A stretch of 64,000 nt of DNA. Origin: Thermoanaerobaculum sp. Lineage in GTDB: Bacteria > Acidobacteriota > Thermoanaerobaculia > Multivoradales > UBA5704. Made by a program: the position numbers and the translations under genes. The stretch covers positions 1 to 64,000 of the forward strand of contig JAJKHS010000142.1 of the NCBI GenBank assembly GCA_021154885.1, given 5' to 3'. How positions within the stretch are numbered: the stretch's first letter is position 1; each line of letters opens with the position of its first letter. The notes under the pieces were generated by a model that did no database searches, had not been told where the DNA came from, and saw only the letters and a program-made list of their open reading frames with translations. Below are positions 1 to 10,687 of the stretch, piece by piece.

Positions 1-284
1 AGGGCAAGGCCAAGTTCCGCCGCCGCACCACGGAGGGCGGGATCACGGCGAGCGACGGGCCGAGCACCGGCAGCACCTTCCCGCCGCGCTGGCTCAAGCT
101 CACCCGCGCCGCCAACGATTTTTCGGCCTACGTCTCGGATGACGGCACGACCTGGACCCAGATCTTCAGCACGCAGACGGTCGCCATGTCGTCCAACGCC
201 TACGTCGGCTTCCTGGTGCTGCGCAATGGCGCCGGCACGCCGATGGCCACGGGGACTTTCAGCCATGTGACGGTCAGCCCCTGA
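1..284 (+). CDS. C-terminal end of a concanavalin-A-like (DUF1349-type) domain protein, partial
   Basis: Reading frame open from position 3 to the TGA at 282-284; the 5' part lies outside the window. The visible 93 residues (core FSAYVSDDGTTWTQI, then AYVGFLVLRNG and a final FSHVTVSP) have the beta-sandwich pattern of DUF1349/LamG-like carbohydrate-binding modules that end many secreted enzymes and PKD-type surface proteins. Probably exported, but the signal peptide and any catalytic domain are not visible. The fold class is likely; the function of the whole protein cannot be judged. Confidence 0.7.
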   Translation, partial: GKAKFRRRTTEGGITASDGPSTGSTFPPRWLKLTRAANDFSAYVSDDGTTWTQIFSTQTVAMSSNAYVGFLVLRNGAGTPMATGTFSHVTVSP

Positions 285-341
285 GCCGCGGCACGGGACT
301 GGCTTAGCCGGATCGTCATTCGCCAGTCCCACAACCGTCGC

Positions 342-370
342 TTGACAACTACACTCTGGATTTCTAAGGT
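342..370 (+). promoter_or_regulatory. Sigma-70-type promoter for the phosphoesterase gene
   Basis: A perfect -35 TTGACA at 342-347 is followed after 17 nt by TAAGGT at 365-370, 67 nt before the ATG at 437. The spacing is ideal but the -10 is only a partial match. Confidence 0.45.
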
Positions 371-436
371 AGCGCTCCAACGGCCCGCTCCTGGACTGCC
401 ATCCTGGCCATCCGCGAAGGCCGGGGGAGATGAAAC

Positions 437-1378
437 ATGAGGAGATGGACTCAGAACGGCATTGCGCTCTTTTTCGCCTGGGCTCTCAGCTTCTCCGCCG
501 CTTCCGCGGCGCCCGTCCTCCAGCACGTGTTCGTGATCGTGATGGAGAACCACGACGCGTCGCAGATCTACGGCAACACGACCGACGCACCATACATCAA
601 CAACACGCTGATCCCGAGCTACGCCCACGCCACCAACTTCAACGACGAGCTCCCCTCGCTCGCCAGCGAGCCGCACTACGTGTGGATGGAAGCGGGCACC
701 AACGCCTTTTCCGATCACACCTTCACCACGGACAACAATCCGTCGAGCTCGAACAGCACGAGCAGCACCGCCCACCTGGTAACGCAGATCAAGAACGCGA
801 CCAGCGGCGTCACCTGGATCACCTATCAGGAAGGGCAGAACTCGACGACCGGCGCCTGCCCCATCGCCGGCAGCGGTTTCTATGCTCCCAAGCACGATCC
901 GTTCGTCTTCTTCAAGGACGTCTCCGGCAACCCGCCGTCGAAGACCAACGCCTACTGCGTGGCGCACAGCAAACCCTACAGCTCGTTCGCGACGGACCTG
1001 GCGGCGAACAACATGGCCTCCTATGTCTTCATCACGCCGAACCTGTGCAATGACATGCACGGCGCCTCCGGTTGTCCGAACAGCAACACGATCCGCTCCG
1101 GGGATGACTGGCTGAAAGCCGAGCTGCCCCGCATCATCAACTGGGCCACCACCCACGCCGGGACCATCTTCATCACCTGGGACGAGGGCAGCGCCACGAC
1201 GAAGATGCCGTTCCTGGCCGTCGGCCCCGGCGTCAAGGCCAACTTCGCGGGCGCGGTCTCCTACACGCACAGCTCCATCATCAAGTCCGTGGAGGAGATC
1301 CTGAGCCTGCCGATCCTCTCCAAAGTGTCTGCCAGCAACGATCTGGCGAACCTGTTCAACCCCGGGTTTTTCCCCTGA
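437..1378 (+). CDS. Secreted phosphoesterase (phospholipase C/acid phosphatase-type, PF04185)
   Basis: A 313-residue protein with a Sec signal peptide (about residues 1-24, ending SAASAA). It carries the phosphoesterase-family landmarks: an N-terminal VFVIVMENHD metal/catalytic motif, a HDPF segment in the middle, NLCNDMHG and a late WDEG motif. Family members hydrolyse phosphate esters such as phospholipids or acyl phosphates outside the cytoplasm. The start is supported by a GGGGGAG ribosome site 7 nt upstream. It is a monocistronic gene with its own promoter and a strong hairpin after the stop. The substrate cannot be deduced. Confidence 0.85.
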   Translation: MRRWTQNGIALFFAWALSFSAASAAPVLQHVFVIVMENHDASQIYGNTTDAPYINNTLIPSYAHATNFNDELPSLASEPHYVWMEAGTNAFSDHTFTTDNNPSSSNSTSSTAHLVTQIKNATSGVTWITYQEGQNSTTGACPIAGSGFYAPKHDPFVFFKDVSGNPPSKTNAYCVAHSKPYSSFATDLAANNMASYVFITPNLCNDMHGASGCPNSNTIRSGDDWLKAELPRIINWATTHAGTIFITWDEGSATTKMPFLAVGPGVKANFAGAVSYTHSSIIKSVEEILSLPILSKVSASNDLANLFNPGFFP

Positions 1379-1401
1379 AACGCCGCAGCCTCTCAGGACC
1401 G

Positions 1402-1429
1402 GCCCTCACCACCTCGGGGTGGTGAGGGC
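1402..1429. terminator. Perfect hairpin after the phosphoesterase gene
   Basis: A 12-bp perfect stem (GCCCTCACCACC / GGTGGTGAGGGC) closes a TCGG tetraloop 23 nt after the stop. There is no T tract, so it may act through Rho or as a pause or stability element. The outer GCCCTCA/TGAGGGC arms match the ends of the dispersed repeat found elsewhere in the window. Confidence 0.55.
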
Positions 1430-1483
1430 TCCTGCGATCGCATCCCCAGGCAAGTCATTGCCGTAGAGCGATAAGCTCTGCCC

Positions 1484-4400
1484 ATGAAGATCGCCCCGTA
1501 CCCCGCCTCCTCCTTCGCCAATCTTCCAGAACCGATCCGCGAGGAGCTGTGGAGCGTCGAGCGTCTCGAGCAGCACGCGTTGAGCCTCGCCGAAAAGCAG
1601 CAGGTGAGGCCCGGGCGCCGGGGAGACCGGCGACTGGGGCCGCGCCTGCGGGAGAACGGCCGGGTCCTGCTCCAGTCCTACCGGCAGATCGCCGACGCGA
1701 TGCGCGACGAGCGGGCGGTGACGCCGGCGGCGGAGTGGCTGGTCGACAACTTCCATCTCGTCGAAGAGCAACTGCGCGAGATCCGCGAGGACCTGCCGCC
1801 CGGCTTCTATCAGGAGCTGCCCAAGCTCGCGAGCGACCCCTTCAAGGGTTATCCGCGGGTCTACGCCCTTGCCTACGACTTCGTGGCCCACACCGACAGC
1901 CTGTTCGACGCGGAGGTGCTGCGGCGGTTCATCCGCGCCTACCAGAGCCTGAAGCCGTTGACCCTCGGCGAGCTCTGGGCGGTGGCGATCTCTCTGCGGG
2001 TGGTGCTGGTCGAGAACCTGCGGCGCCTGGCCGAGAGGATGGTGCGCGCCCGGCTGGCCCGCAAGGAGGCCGACGATCTGGCCGACCTCTTGTTGGGCGA
2101 GGAGCCGCCGGCCCAGCCCGCGGCGCTGCTCCGGCGCTACGAAGACCGGCCGCTCGACGTCCCCTTTGCGGTGGCGCTCCTCGGCCGGCTGCGCGACCAG
2201 GACCCGGCGGTCACCCCCGCTCTCGCCTGGCTGCACCGGCGCCTGGCGGAGCAGGGGACGACCGCCGAGGAGATCCTCGAAGTCGAGTACCGGCGGCAGA
2301 CGACCATGAACGTGACGGTGCGCAACCTGATCACCAGCATGCGGTTGATCTCGGCGTTCGACTGGGCCACCTTCGTCGAGAGCGTGAGCCTGGTGGACGA
2401 GGCGCTGGCGGCGCACCCCGGCTACATGGCGATGGAGTTCGGGACGCGCGACGGCTACCGGCACGCGGTGGAGGAGCTGGCGCGCGATGCTCGCCGGTCC
2501 GAGATCGAAGTCGCCCGGCAGGCGGTGAAGCGCGCGGCGGAGGCCACGGGGGACCGGCCGAAGGATCCCGGCTACGACCTGATCGCGAACGGGCGGCCCG
2601 CCTTCGAGCGCGCCCTGGGGGCCCGCCTGAAGCCGGAGCGCCGGCTGCGCCGCGCCGTGGTGGCGTGGGCGACGCCCGTCTACCTGGGCGCCATCCTCAT
2701 CGTCACCGGGCTGGTCCTGGCCGTGCCCCTGAGCATCGAGCGCAATGACTCGGCGGGCCTGGGGATACGGTCCCTGATACTGGTCGGCCTGCTGGCGCTG
2801 GTGCCGGCCTCCGAGCTGGCGATCCAGCTCGTCAACTCCTGGGTGACGCGGCAGCTGGGGCCGCGGATCCTGCCGCGCCTCGCGCTGCGCGAGGGCGTGC
2901 CGCCGGAGCTGCGGACCCTGGTCGCGGTGCCGACCCTGCTGACCAGCACGGCGGCGATCGAGGAGCAGATCGGCCGGCTGGAGGTCCACTACCTCGCAAA
3001 TCCCGAGGCCGAGCTGCGCTTCGCCCTCCTCTCTGACTGGCGGGACGCGCCCACGGAGACCCTGCCGGATGACGAGGAGCTGCTGGCGGCGGCCAGGGCC
3101 GGAATCGCGCGCCTCAACCTCCACTATGGGCCGTCGCCCGCCGGCGACGCCCGCTTCTTCCTCTTCCACCGCCGGCGGCTGTGGAACGAGAGCGAGCAGT
3201 GCTGGCTCGGCTGGGAGCGCAAGCGCGGCAAGCTGGAGGAGCTCAACCGGCTGTTAAGGGGAGACACGGACACCACGTTCCTCGACCCCGTGGCGCCGCC
3301 GGGGATCGTCTACGTCCTGACGCTGGACGCCGACACCCGGCTGCCGCGCGAGGCCGCCCGGCGGCTGATCGGTACGCTGGCTCACCCCTTGAACCGGCCG
3401 CGGTTCGACGCCCGGCTCGGCCGCGTGGTGGCGGGCTACGGCGTGCTCCAGCCGCGGATCACCGCGACACTGCCCACGGAGGAGGAGGGATCGCTCTTCC
3501 AGCGCGTCTTTTCGGGGCCGGCCGGCATCGATCCCTATGCCGCCGCGGTGTCGGACGTCTATCAGGACCTCTTCGGCGAGGGGTCCTTCACGGGCAAGGG
3601 GATCTATGACGTCGACGCCTTCAGGGCGGCGCTCGACGGCAAGGTCCCGGACAACCGGCTGCTCAGCCACGACCTGTTCGAGGGGATCTTCGCGCGCACC
3701 GGCCTGGTGACCGACATCGAGCTGTTCGAGGAGTTCCCCTCGCACTTCGAGGCGAACGCCGCCCGCCAGCACCGCTGGGCGCGGGGCGACTGGCAGCTGC
3801 TGCCGTGGATCCTCGGCCGCGGCCCCACCGCCGACGGTCGCCGGCCGCGCGTGCGGATCCCCGCCATCGACCGTTTCAAGATGATCGACAACCTGCGGCG
3901 GACGCTGTGGGCTCCGGCCGCCTTCCTCACCCTGCTGGCCGGCTGGACGCTGGCCGGCGCCTCGCCGACCGCCTCGCATGCAGTCATCTGGACTGAATTC
4001 GTGCTGGCGACGATGGCCCTGCCGGCGGTCCTCCGGGTCCTCTCCGGGTTGATCCCCCGTCGCAGCGGCATCTCCAAGCGCAGCCATTTCCTCGCCGTCG
4101 CCGCCGACCTCCGCCTCGCCTCCGCCCAGGTGGCTCTCGCGGTCGTCTTCCTCTCTCACCAGGCCTGGCTGATGTCGGATGCGATCCTGCGCACGCTGGC
4201 GCGGCTCTACGTCACGCATCGCCGGCGGCTCCAGTGGGTGACGGCGGCGCAGGCGAAGGCCAGGCTCGGCCTCGATCCCGGGCTCTTCTACCGGCGGATG
4301 GAGGGCGGCGTGACCTTCGCCGCCGTGGCCGCCCTCGCCGTGGCGATCAGCGCCGCGGCGCGGCACCAGCTCGGCTCCTGGCACGTCTGGGCCTGGCCGG

Positions 4401-7400
4401 CACCGCTGCTGGTGCTGTGGGCGCTGGCGCCCGCGGTGGCGCGGTGGATCAGCCTGCCGCCCGCTCCGGCGCAGGCCTCGCCGCTCTCGCCTGAGGAGGC
4501 GCGGACTCTGCGGCTGATCGCCCGCCGCACCTGGCGCTTCTTCGAGACCTTCGTCGGGCCGGAGGACCACGCGCTGCCCCCCGACAATTTCCAGGACGAT
4601 CCCCGGCCAGTGGTGGCCCACCGCACCTCGCCCACCAACCTGGGGCTCTATCTCCTGGCGGTCGTCACCGCCCGCGACTTCGGCTGGCTGGGCACCGCGG
4701 ACTGCGTCTCGCGGCTGGAGGAGACGCTGGAGACGATGGGCCGGCTCGAACCCTTCCGCGGCCATTTTTTCAACTGGTACGAGACGCGCGACCTCCGCGC
4801 CCTCGCTCCGCGCTACGTCTCCACCGTCGACAGCGGCAACCTGGCCGGCCATCTGCTGACGCTTGCCGAAGCCTGCTGCCAGCTCCGCGAGCAGTCGCTG
4901 CTCGGGCGCCAGGCGCTCTCGGGCGTGAGCGACGCCGTGGAGCTGATCCGCGCCTCGGCGCCGGCCTCCGCCGGCCGCCGGACGCAGACGGTCACCCGCC
5001 GGCAGCTCGACGAAGCGCTCAACGCTCTCGCCCCCGCCCTCGACCCCGGAGAGGGGCCCGGGATGAGGGCCCTGCCGGGGACGCCGGCCGAGTGGGCGGC
5101 GCGACTGGAGGAGGTGGCCCACGGGCTCCACACCGTGGCGGACGTGGCGCGGGCCCTGGCCGGCGAGCAGAAGGAGAGCGCCGACGCCGCGGCCTGGAGA
5201 GAGGTGCTGGCCTGGGCCGAGCTGGCGCAAGCCGGCGTCGAGAGCCACCGGCGGGACCTCGGCGCGCTCGCGGCCGCCCCCGACGACAGCCTCCTTCCTT
5301 CCGCGGCCCTGGCGCACCGGCTGGACGAGATCTCCCGGATGGCCACCGATCTCTTCTCCCTGATGGACTTCAGCTTTCTCTACGATCCAGCGCGGAAGCT
5401 CTTTGCGATCGGCTACCGGGACGACCCGGGGGAGCTCGACGCGAGCTTCTACGACCTCCTCGCCTCCGAGGCCCGGCTGGCGAGCTTCATCGCCATCGCC
5501 AAGGGGGACGTCCCGGTGGCGCACTGGTTCCAGCTCGGCCGTCCTTTGACGCCGGTCAGCCGGGGAGCGGCGCTCATCTCCTGGTCGGGCTCGATGTTCG
5601 AGTACCTGATGCCGGCGCTGGTGATGCGCTCTCCGGCCCACAGCCTGCTCGACCAGACCTGCCGCCTGGTGGTGCGGCGCCAGATCCAGTATGGCAGGGA
5701 GCGCGGGGTGCCCTGGGGAGTCTCGGAATCGGCGTTCAACGCGCGCGATGTCGAGCTGACCTACCAGTATTCCAACTTCGGGGTGCCGGGCCTCGGCCTC
5801 AAGCGAGGGCTCTCCGAGGACGTGGTGGTGGCGCCGTATGCGACGGCGCTCGCCGCCATGTTCGAGCCGCGGGCCGCGGTCCTCAACTTCGCGGCCCTCG
5901 CGAGCGCGGGAGCCCGTGGCCTCTACGGTTTCTACGAGGCGATCGACTACACGGCCACCCGGCTGCCGGAGGGCCGGGATCACGCCGTGGTGCACGCCTG
6001 CATGGCGCATCACCAGGGGATGTCCCTCCTCGCCCTGGCCAACGTCCTCGACGTCCGCGAAGACGGGGGCATGCCCGCCCGCTTCCACGCCGCGCCCCTG
6101 GTGCAGGCGACCGAGCTGCTGCTCCAGGAGCGGACACCGCGCGACGTCGCGGTGGCCCGGCCGCGGGCCGAGGAGGTGGCGGCTGCCGCGCACGCCGGCG
6201 AGCTGATGCCGCCGGTGGTCCGCCGCTATTTTTCCCCTCACCACACCGTGCCCCGCAGCCACCTGCTGAGCAACGGCCGCTATACGGTGATGCTGACGGC
6301 GGCCGGCGGCGGGTACAGCCGCTTCCGTACTTTCGCTGACAGTGCCGGCGGCGCGGGCGGCGCCGACCTCGCCATCACCCGTTTCCGCGAGGACACGACC
6401 CGCGACTGTTGGGGAAGCTTCTTCTTCTTCCGCGATCTGCAGAACGGCAGAGTGTGGTCCGCCGGCTTCCAGCCGAGCGGCGTCGAGCCGGCCGGCTACG
6501 AGGTGACCTTCTCCGAGGACCGCGCGGAGATCGTCCGCCGCGACGGCGTGATCGCCAGCCGGCTCGAGGTGGTGGTGACCCCGGAGGACGACGCCGAGGT
6601 CCGCCGGGTCTCGCTCACCAACCCCGGCCTGCGGGTGCGGGAGATCGAGCTGACCTCCTATGCCGAGATCGTGCTCGCCCCGCCCGCCGCCGACCTCGCC
6701 CATCCCGCCTTCTCGAACCTGTTCGTCGAGACCGAGTGGGTCCCCAGCCTCGGAGCGCTGCTCGCGACGCGGCGGCCGCGCTCCGAGGGCGAGCCCCGGC
6801 TGTGGGCGGCGCACGTCACCGGCGTTTCGGGAGACAGTCTCGAAGCCGTCGGCGACCTGCAGTTCGAGACCGACCGCGCGCGGTTCCTCGGCCGCGGGCG
6901 GGGGGTGAGGACTCCCATGTCGGTGATCGACGGCCTGGCGTTGTCGAACACGGCCGGCGCGGTGCTCGATCCGATCTTCAGCCTGCGGCGCCGGGTGCGC
7001 CTCGATCCGGGCACGACGGTGCGCGTCACCTTCACCACCCTGGTGGCGCCGACGCGCGAGCTGGCCCTGAGCGTCGCCGACAAGTACCGCGACCCGGCGG
7101 CATTCGAGCGGGCCGCGGCCATGGCCTGGACGCAGGCGCAGGTGCACCTGCGGCACCTCGGCATCACCCCCGACGACGTCAACCTTTTCCAGCGCCTCGC
7201 CAATCGCATCCTCTACTCGGACCCCTCGCTGCGCGCCCCCGCCGAGGTCCTGGCGCGCAACACGCGCGGCGCCTCGGCCCTCTGGCCCCTCGGCATCTCG
7301 GGCGACCTGCCGATCGTGCTGGTGCGCATCGACGAGATCGACGACATCGGCATCGTCCGCCAGCTCCTCCAAGCCCACGAGTACTTCCGCATCAAGGGCC

Positions 7401-10210
7401 TGGCGGTCGACCTGGTGGTCCTCAACGAGAAGGCGGCGTCCTACGTCCAGGACCTGCAATCCGCCCTCGAAGCGGTGGTTCGCGCCGGCCAGTCGCTCCA
7501 CCTGGGCGGGAACGAGCCGGACCGGCGGGGCGGCAACGCCTTCATCCTGCGGGCGGACCTCCTCGCGCCCGAGGTCCGGGACGTCCTCCTGGTCGCCGCC
7601 CGGGCGGTGCTCCTGGCGCGCGACGGCAGCCTTTTCGAGCAGATCGAGCGCCGCGTCCGGGTCGAAGAGCGACGTGGGTTGGCCGCCCCCAGCCGGGCGC
7701 GCCGACCCGCGGAGCGAGAGCCTGGCCCCTCCCCGTCGCCCTCCCCCACGGACGTCGCCGCGCCGCCGCGGCCCCAGCTCGAGCTGTGGAACGGCCTGGG
7801 AGGATTCGCCGACGACGGCCGCGAGTACGTGACGATCCTCGGCGAGGGGCAGTGGACGCCGGCGCCCTGGATCAACGTCATCGCCAACCCCGGCTTCGGC
7901 TTTCAGGTCTCCGAATCGGGCGCCGGCTACACCTGGTCGGTCAACAGCCGCGAGAACCAGCTCACCCCGTGGTCCAACGACCCGGTGAGCGATCCGCCGG
8001 GGGAGACCTTCTACGTCCGTGACGAGGAGAGCGGACTGCTCTGGGGGCCCACGGTGCTGCCCATCCGCGAGGAGCAGTGGCCTTACGTCGCCCGCCACGG
8101 CCAGGGCTACAGCCGCTTCGAGCACACCTCGCACGGCGTGACGCTCGAGCTGCTGCAGCTCGTGCCGCGGGCCGATCCGGTCAAGATCTCCCGCCTGACG
8201 ATCGTCAACCGTGAAAGCCGTCCCCGGCGCCTGTCGGTGACCGCCTACGTCGAGTGGGTCCTCGGCACCTCGCGCAGCGCCTCGGCGCCGTTCGTGGTGA
8301 CCGAGATCGACAACGGTCCGGGGGGGACCGGCGCGATGCTGGCGCGCAACGCCTGGAACGGCGAGTTCGGGGGCCGCATCGCCTTCGCCGACCTGAGAGG
8401 CCAGCAGACCGCCTGGACCGGGGATCGCGCGGAGCTGCTGGGCCGCAACGGCACCCTCGATCATCCGGCGGCGCTCGAACGGGGAGACCGCCTCTCCGGC
8501 CGCGTGGGCGCCGGCTTCGACCCCTGCGGCGCGCTCCAGGCCGTCGTCGAGCTGCGCCCCGGCGCCCGGACCGAGATCGTCTTCCTCCTCGGCGAGGGCG
8601 GCGTCGTCGAGGAGGTGCGGACCCTCGTCGAGCGCTATCGCAAGGCCGACCCGGACGCGGTCCTGGCGGCGGTGACCCGCTCCTGGGAGGAGGTCGCCGG
8701 GGCGCTCCAGGTGAAGACTCCGGACCGGGCGATGGACCTGCTGCTCAATCGCTGGCTGCTCTACCAGACCCTTTCCTGCCGGGTCTGGGCGCGCTCGGCC
8801 TTCTACCAGGCGGGTGGCGCCTACGGCTTCCGCGACCAGTTGCAGGACGTCCTGGCGCTCACCGTGGCGCGGCGGGAGATCACGCGCGAGCAGATCCTGC
8901 GCTCCGCGGGCCGGCAGTTCGTGGAGGGCGACGTCCAGCACTGGTGGCATCCGCCGTCGGGCCGGGGGGTGCGGACCCACATTTCCGACGACCGCCTGTG
9001 GCTCCCCTACGTCGTCCTCCATTATCTGGAAGTCACGGGCGAAACCCGGCTGCTCGACGAAGAGGTGCCGTTCCTCGAAGGGCCGCCGCTGGCGGCCGAT
9101 CAGGACGATGCCTACTTCGCTCCCACCGTATCGGCCGAGCGTGGAACGCTTTATGAACACTGCGCCCGCGCGCTCGACCGCAGCCTCGCGGTGGGCAGGC
9201 ACGGCCTGCCGCTGATGGGCACCGGAGACTGGAACGACGGCATGAACCGCATCGGACGCCAGGGGAAGGGCGAGAGCGTCTGGCTCGGCTGGTTCCTCCA
9301 CCCTCTGCTCTCACAATTCGCCAGGATCGCGGAAGCACGCGGAGAGAGCGCAAGGGCTGCGGCCTGGCGCGAGCACGCCGCCGCTTTGCAGACCGCCCTC
9401 GAACGGGAGGGCTGGGACGGCGACTGGTACCGCCGCGCCTTCTTCGACGACGGCACGCCGGTGGGATCGGCCCAGAGCGAGGAGTGCCGCATCGATTCGA
9501 TCGCCCAATCCTGGGCGGTGCTCTCGGGAGCCGCCGATCCCGGTCACGCCACGCGGGCCATGGCGGAGGTCGACCGGCAACTGGTGCGCCGGGACCCTCC
9601 AGACGCCGGCCTCGTGCTTCTCTTCACACCACCTTTTGATCGCACGCCGCTCGATCCCGGCTATATCAAGGGTTATCTGCCGGGCGTGCGTGAGAACGGC
9701 GGCCAGTACACCCATGCGGCGGTCTGGTGCATCCTGGCCTTCGCCGCGCTGGGAGACGGCGACAAGGCCGCCGAGCTGTTCTCGATAGTGAACCCGATCC
9801 ATCACGCCGCGACGCGGACCGGCATTCGATGTTACAAGGTCGAGCCCTACGTCATGGCCGGCGACGTCTACGCCGAGTCCACCCACGCCGGCCGCGGCGG
9901 CTGGACCTGGTACACCGGCTCCGCCGGCTGGATGTACCGGGCCGGCGTCGAGTCGATCCTGGGCTTCCGCCTGCGCGGCGCGACGCTCGCGATCGACCCC
10001 GTGATTCCCCGTGCCTGGCCGGCGTACGAGATCACTTTCCGCTATCACGCCGCGGAATATTCGATCACTGTCGAAAATCCGCGCGGCGTCATGCGGGGAG
10101 TCACCGCGGCCGATCTCGACGGCGTCGCGCTGGCCATCCCGGCAAGCGGCGGGGCCGAGGTCGGGCTGATCCAGGAGGGATTGCACCGGGTGCGGGTCGT
10201 ACTGGGATGA
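1484..10210 (+). CDS. Cyclic beta-1,2-glucan synthase (NdvB/ChvB family, GT84-GH94)
   Basis: A 2908-residue inner-membrane enzyme, the usual length for the family. It makes beta-1,2-glucan from UDP-glucose and cyclises it by phosphorolysis for export to the periplasm. Order: cytoplasmic N-terminus; hydrophobic segments near residues 391-418 and 427-452; a GT84 transferase with D615-x-D617 ([10 protein letters not shown]) and a Q/RxxRW-type motif at 761-765; further membrane segments after about residue 805; a glucoamylase-like middle region; two beta-sandwich modules; and a C-terminal GH94 phosphorylase barrel with the catalytic Asp in TGDWNDGMN (D2585). The gene stands alone between two hairpin-bounded regions. 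No export gene (NdvA) is visible. Long open frames on the opposite strand are composition artefacts. Confidence 0.95.
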   Translation: MKIAPYPASSFANLPEPIREELWSVERLEQHALSLAEKQQVRPGRRGDRRLGPRLRENGRVLLQSYRQIADAMRDERAVTPAAEWLVDNFHLVEEQLREIREDLPPGFYQELPKLASDPFKGYPRVYALAYDFVAHTDSLFDAEVLRRFIRAYQSLKPLTLGELWAVAISLRVVLVENLRRLAERMVRARLARKEADDLADLLLGEEPPAQPAALLRRYEDRPLDVPFAVALLGRLRDQDPAVTPALAWLHRRLAEQGTTAEEILEVEYRRQTTMNVTVRNLITSMRLISAFDWATFVESVSLVDEALAAHPGYMAMEFGTRDGYRHAVEELARDARRSEIEVARQAVKRAAEATGDRPKDPGYDLIANGRPAFERALGARLKPERRLRRAVVAWATPVYLGAILIVTGLVLAVPLSIERNDSAGLGIRSLILVGLLALVPASELAIQLVNSWVTRQLGPRILPRLALREGVPPELRTLVAVPTLLTSTAAIEEQIGRLEVHYLANPEAELRFALLSDWRDAPTETLPDDEELLAAARAGIARLNLHYGPSPAGDARFFLFHRRRLWNESEQCWLGWERKRGKLEELNRLLRGDTDTTFLDPVAPPGIVYVLTLDADTRLPREAARRLIGTLAHPLNRPRFDARLGRVVAGYGVLQPRITATLPTEEEGSLFQRVFSGPAGIDPYAAAVSDVYQDLFGEGSFTGKGIYDVDAFRAALDGKVPDNRLLSHDLFEGIFARTGLVTDIELFEEFPSHFEANAARQHRWARGDWQLLPWILGRGPTADGRRPRVRIPAIDRFKMIDNLRRTLWAPAAFLTLLAGWTLAGASPTASHAVIWTEFVLATMALPAVLRVLSGLIPRRSGISKRSHFLAVAADLRLASAQVALAVVFLSHQAWLMSDAILRTLARLYVTHRRRLQWVTAAQAKARLGLDPGLFYRRMEGGVTFAAVAALAVAISAAARHQLGSWHVWAWPAPLLVLWALAPAVARWISLPPAPAQASPLSPEEARTLRLIARRTWRFFETFVGPEDHALPPDNFQDDPRPVVAHRTSPTNLGLYLLAVVTARDFGWLGTADCVSRLEETLETMGRLEPFRGHFFNWYETRDLRALAPRYVSTVDSGNLAGHLLTLAEACCQLREQSLLGRQALSGVSDAVELIRASAPASAGRRTQTVTRRQLDEALNALAPALDPGEGPGMRALPGTPAEWAARLEEVAHGLHTVADVARALAGEQKESADAAAWREVLAWAELAQAGVESHRRDLGALAAAPDDSLLPSAALAHRLDEISRMATDLFSLMDFSFLYDPARKLFAIGYRDDPGELDASFYDLLASEARLASFIAIAKGDVPVAHWFQLGRPLTPVSRGAALISWSGSMFEYLMPALVMRSPAHSLLDQTCRLVVRRQIQYGRERGVPWGVSESAFNARDVELTYQYSNFGVPGLGLKRGLSEDVVVAPYATALAAMFEPRAAVLNFAALASAGARGLYGFYEAIDYTATRLPEGRDHAVVHACMAHHQGMSLLALANVLDVREDGGMPARFHAAPLVQATELLLQERTPRDVAVARPRAEEVAAAAHAGELMPPVVRRYFSPHHTVPRSHLLSNGRYTVMLTAAGGGYSRFRTFADSAGGAGGADLAITRFREDTTRDCWGSFFFFRDLQNGRVWSAGFQPSGVEPAGYEVTFSEDRAEIVRRDGVIASRLEVVVTPEDDAEVRRVSLTNPGLRVREIELTSYAEIVLAPPAADLAHPAFSNLFVETEWVPSLGALLATRRPRSEGEPRLWAAHVTGVSGDSLEAVGDLQFETDRARFLGRGRGVRTPMSVIDGLALSNTAGAVLDPIFSLRRRVRLDPGTTVRVTFTTLVAPTRELALSVADKYRDPAAFERAAAMAWTQAQVHLRHLGITPDDVNLFQRLANRILYSDPSLRAPAEVLARNTRGASALWPLGISGDLPIVLVRIDEIDDIGIVRQLLQAHEYFRIKGLAVDLVVLNEKAASYVQDLQSALEAVVRAGQSLHLGGNEPDRRGGNAFILRADLLAPEVRDVLLVAARAVLLARDGSLFEQIERRVRVEERRGLAAPSRARRPAEREPGPSPSPSPTDVAAPPRPQLELWNGLGGFADDGREYVTILGEGQWTPAPWINVIANPGFGFQVSESGAGYTWSVNSRENQLTPWSNDPVSDPPGETFYVRDEESGLLWGPTVLPIREEQWPYVARHGQGYSRFEHTSHGVTLELLQLVPRADPVKISRLTIVNRESRPRRLSVTAYVEWVLGTSRSASAPFVVTEIDNGPGGTGAMLARNAWNGEFGGRIAFADLRGQQTAWTGDRAELLGRNGTLDHPAALERGDRLSGRVGAGFDPCGALQAVVELRPGARTEIVFLLGEGGVVEEVRTLVERYRKADPDAVLAAVTRSWEEVAGALQVKTPDRAMDLLLNRWLLYQTLSCRVWARSAFYQAGGAYGFRDQLQDVLALTVARREITREQILRSAGRQFVEGDVQHWWHPPSGRGVRTHISDDRLWLPYVVLHYLEVTGETRLLDEEVPFLEGPPLAADQDDAYFAPTVSAERGTLYEHCARALDRSLAVGRHGLPLMGTGDWNDGMNRIGRQGKGESVWLGWFLHPLLSQFARIAEARGESARAAAWREHAAALQTALEREGWDGDWYRRAFFDDGTPVGSAQSEECRIDSIAQSWAVLSGAADPGHATRAMAEVDRQLVRRDPPDAGLVLLFTPPFDRTPLDPGYIKGYLPGVRENGGQYTHAAVWCILAFAALGDGDKAAELFSIVNPIHHAATRTGIRCYKVEPYVMAGDVYAESTHAGRGGWTWYTGSAGWMYRAGVESILGFRLRGATLAIDPVIPRAWPAYEITFRYHAAEYSITVENPRGVMRGVTAADLDGVALAIPASGGAEVGLIQEGLHRVRVVLG

Positions 10211-10309
10211 CCGGTGTGCTACAGTTTTTCCCATGACGGACTTGCATCGGTTCGCCGAGAATGCCCTCCCTCTACCGAGGGGTCAGCGGTGCGTTCGGGG
10301 TGGGAAGCA

Positions 10310-10687
10310 ATGAATTCCGGTCGTCGATTCCAGTACGAGCCGTCGCCGGCCCATAAGGTCCATACGTCGGAGGCGGGTCCTCCGAGATGGATTCCTTCGA
10401 AGGAGAAGTGTCCTCCGGACATGACCCTTCGGGAACGAGAGGAGCTGCTTCGACAGAGCGTATCCGAGGATGGCAGGCCTGAAGCGCCACGGCGCTATGC
10501 GATTCGCCGTACCCCGGCGGGACCGGAATTCTACGAGTGCAAGCTGACGCGGCAGGCACCGGACGGTACGGTCGTGGTGCATGGGCATCCCACGAAGCGT
10601 ATCCCACCTTCTGTTCTGCGCCGGATGCGGGACAGCGGGTTGATCACCAAAGCGGAGTACAGACAATTCGTCAAGGAGCTTAACTGA
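10310..10687 (+). CDS. Small hypothetical protein, first gene of a two-gene cassette
   Basis: A 125-residue basic protein with no recognised domain. The ATG at 10310 has a GGAAG site; an upstream in-frame start at 10214 would add 32 residues without any ribosome site. The C-terminal third is the best-ordered part (GHPTKRIPPSVLRRMRDSGL followed by a short helix). Its TGA overlaps the ATG of the next gene (TGATG), so the two are translationally coupled. Base composition is clearly lower in GC than the glucan synthase upstream, suggesting acquisition together with its partner. It could be the antitoxin- or adaptor-like half of the pair; this is inference only. Confidence 0.7.
   Translation: MNSGRRFQYEPSPAHKVHTSEAGPPRWIPSKEKCPPDMTLREREELLRQSVSEDGRPEAPRRYAIRRTPAGPEFYECKLTRQAPDGTVVVHGHPTKRIPPSVLRRMRDSGLITKAEYRQFVKELN

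Noticed and set aside
3254..9301. A 2015-codon open frame on the minus strand
   Set aside because: It is antisense to the glucan synthase, has no domain-like sequence, is dominated by Arg/Gly/Ala/Pro/Val, and arises from high GC at third positions of the real gene. Similar shadows opposite most other genes were also left out.
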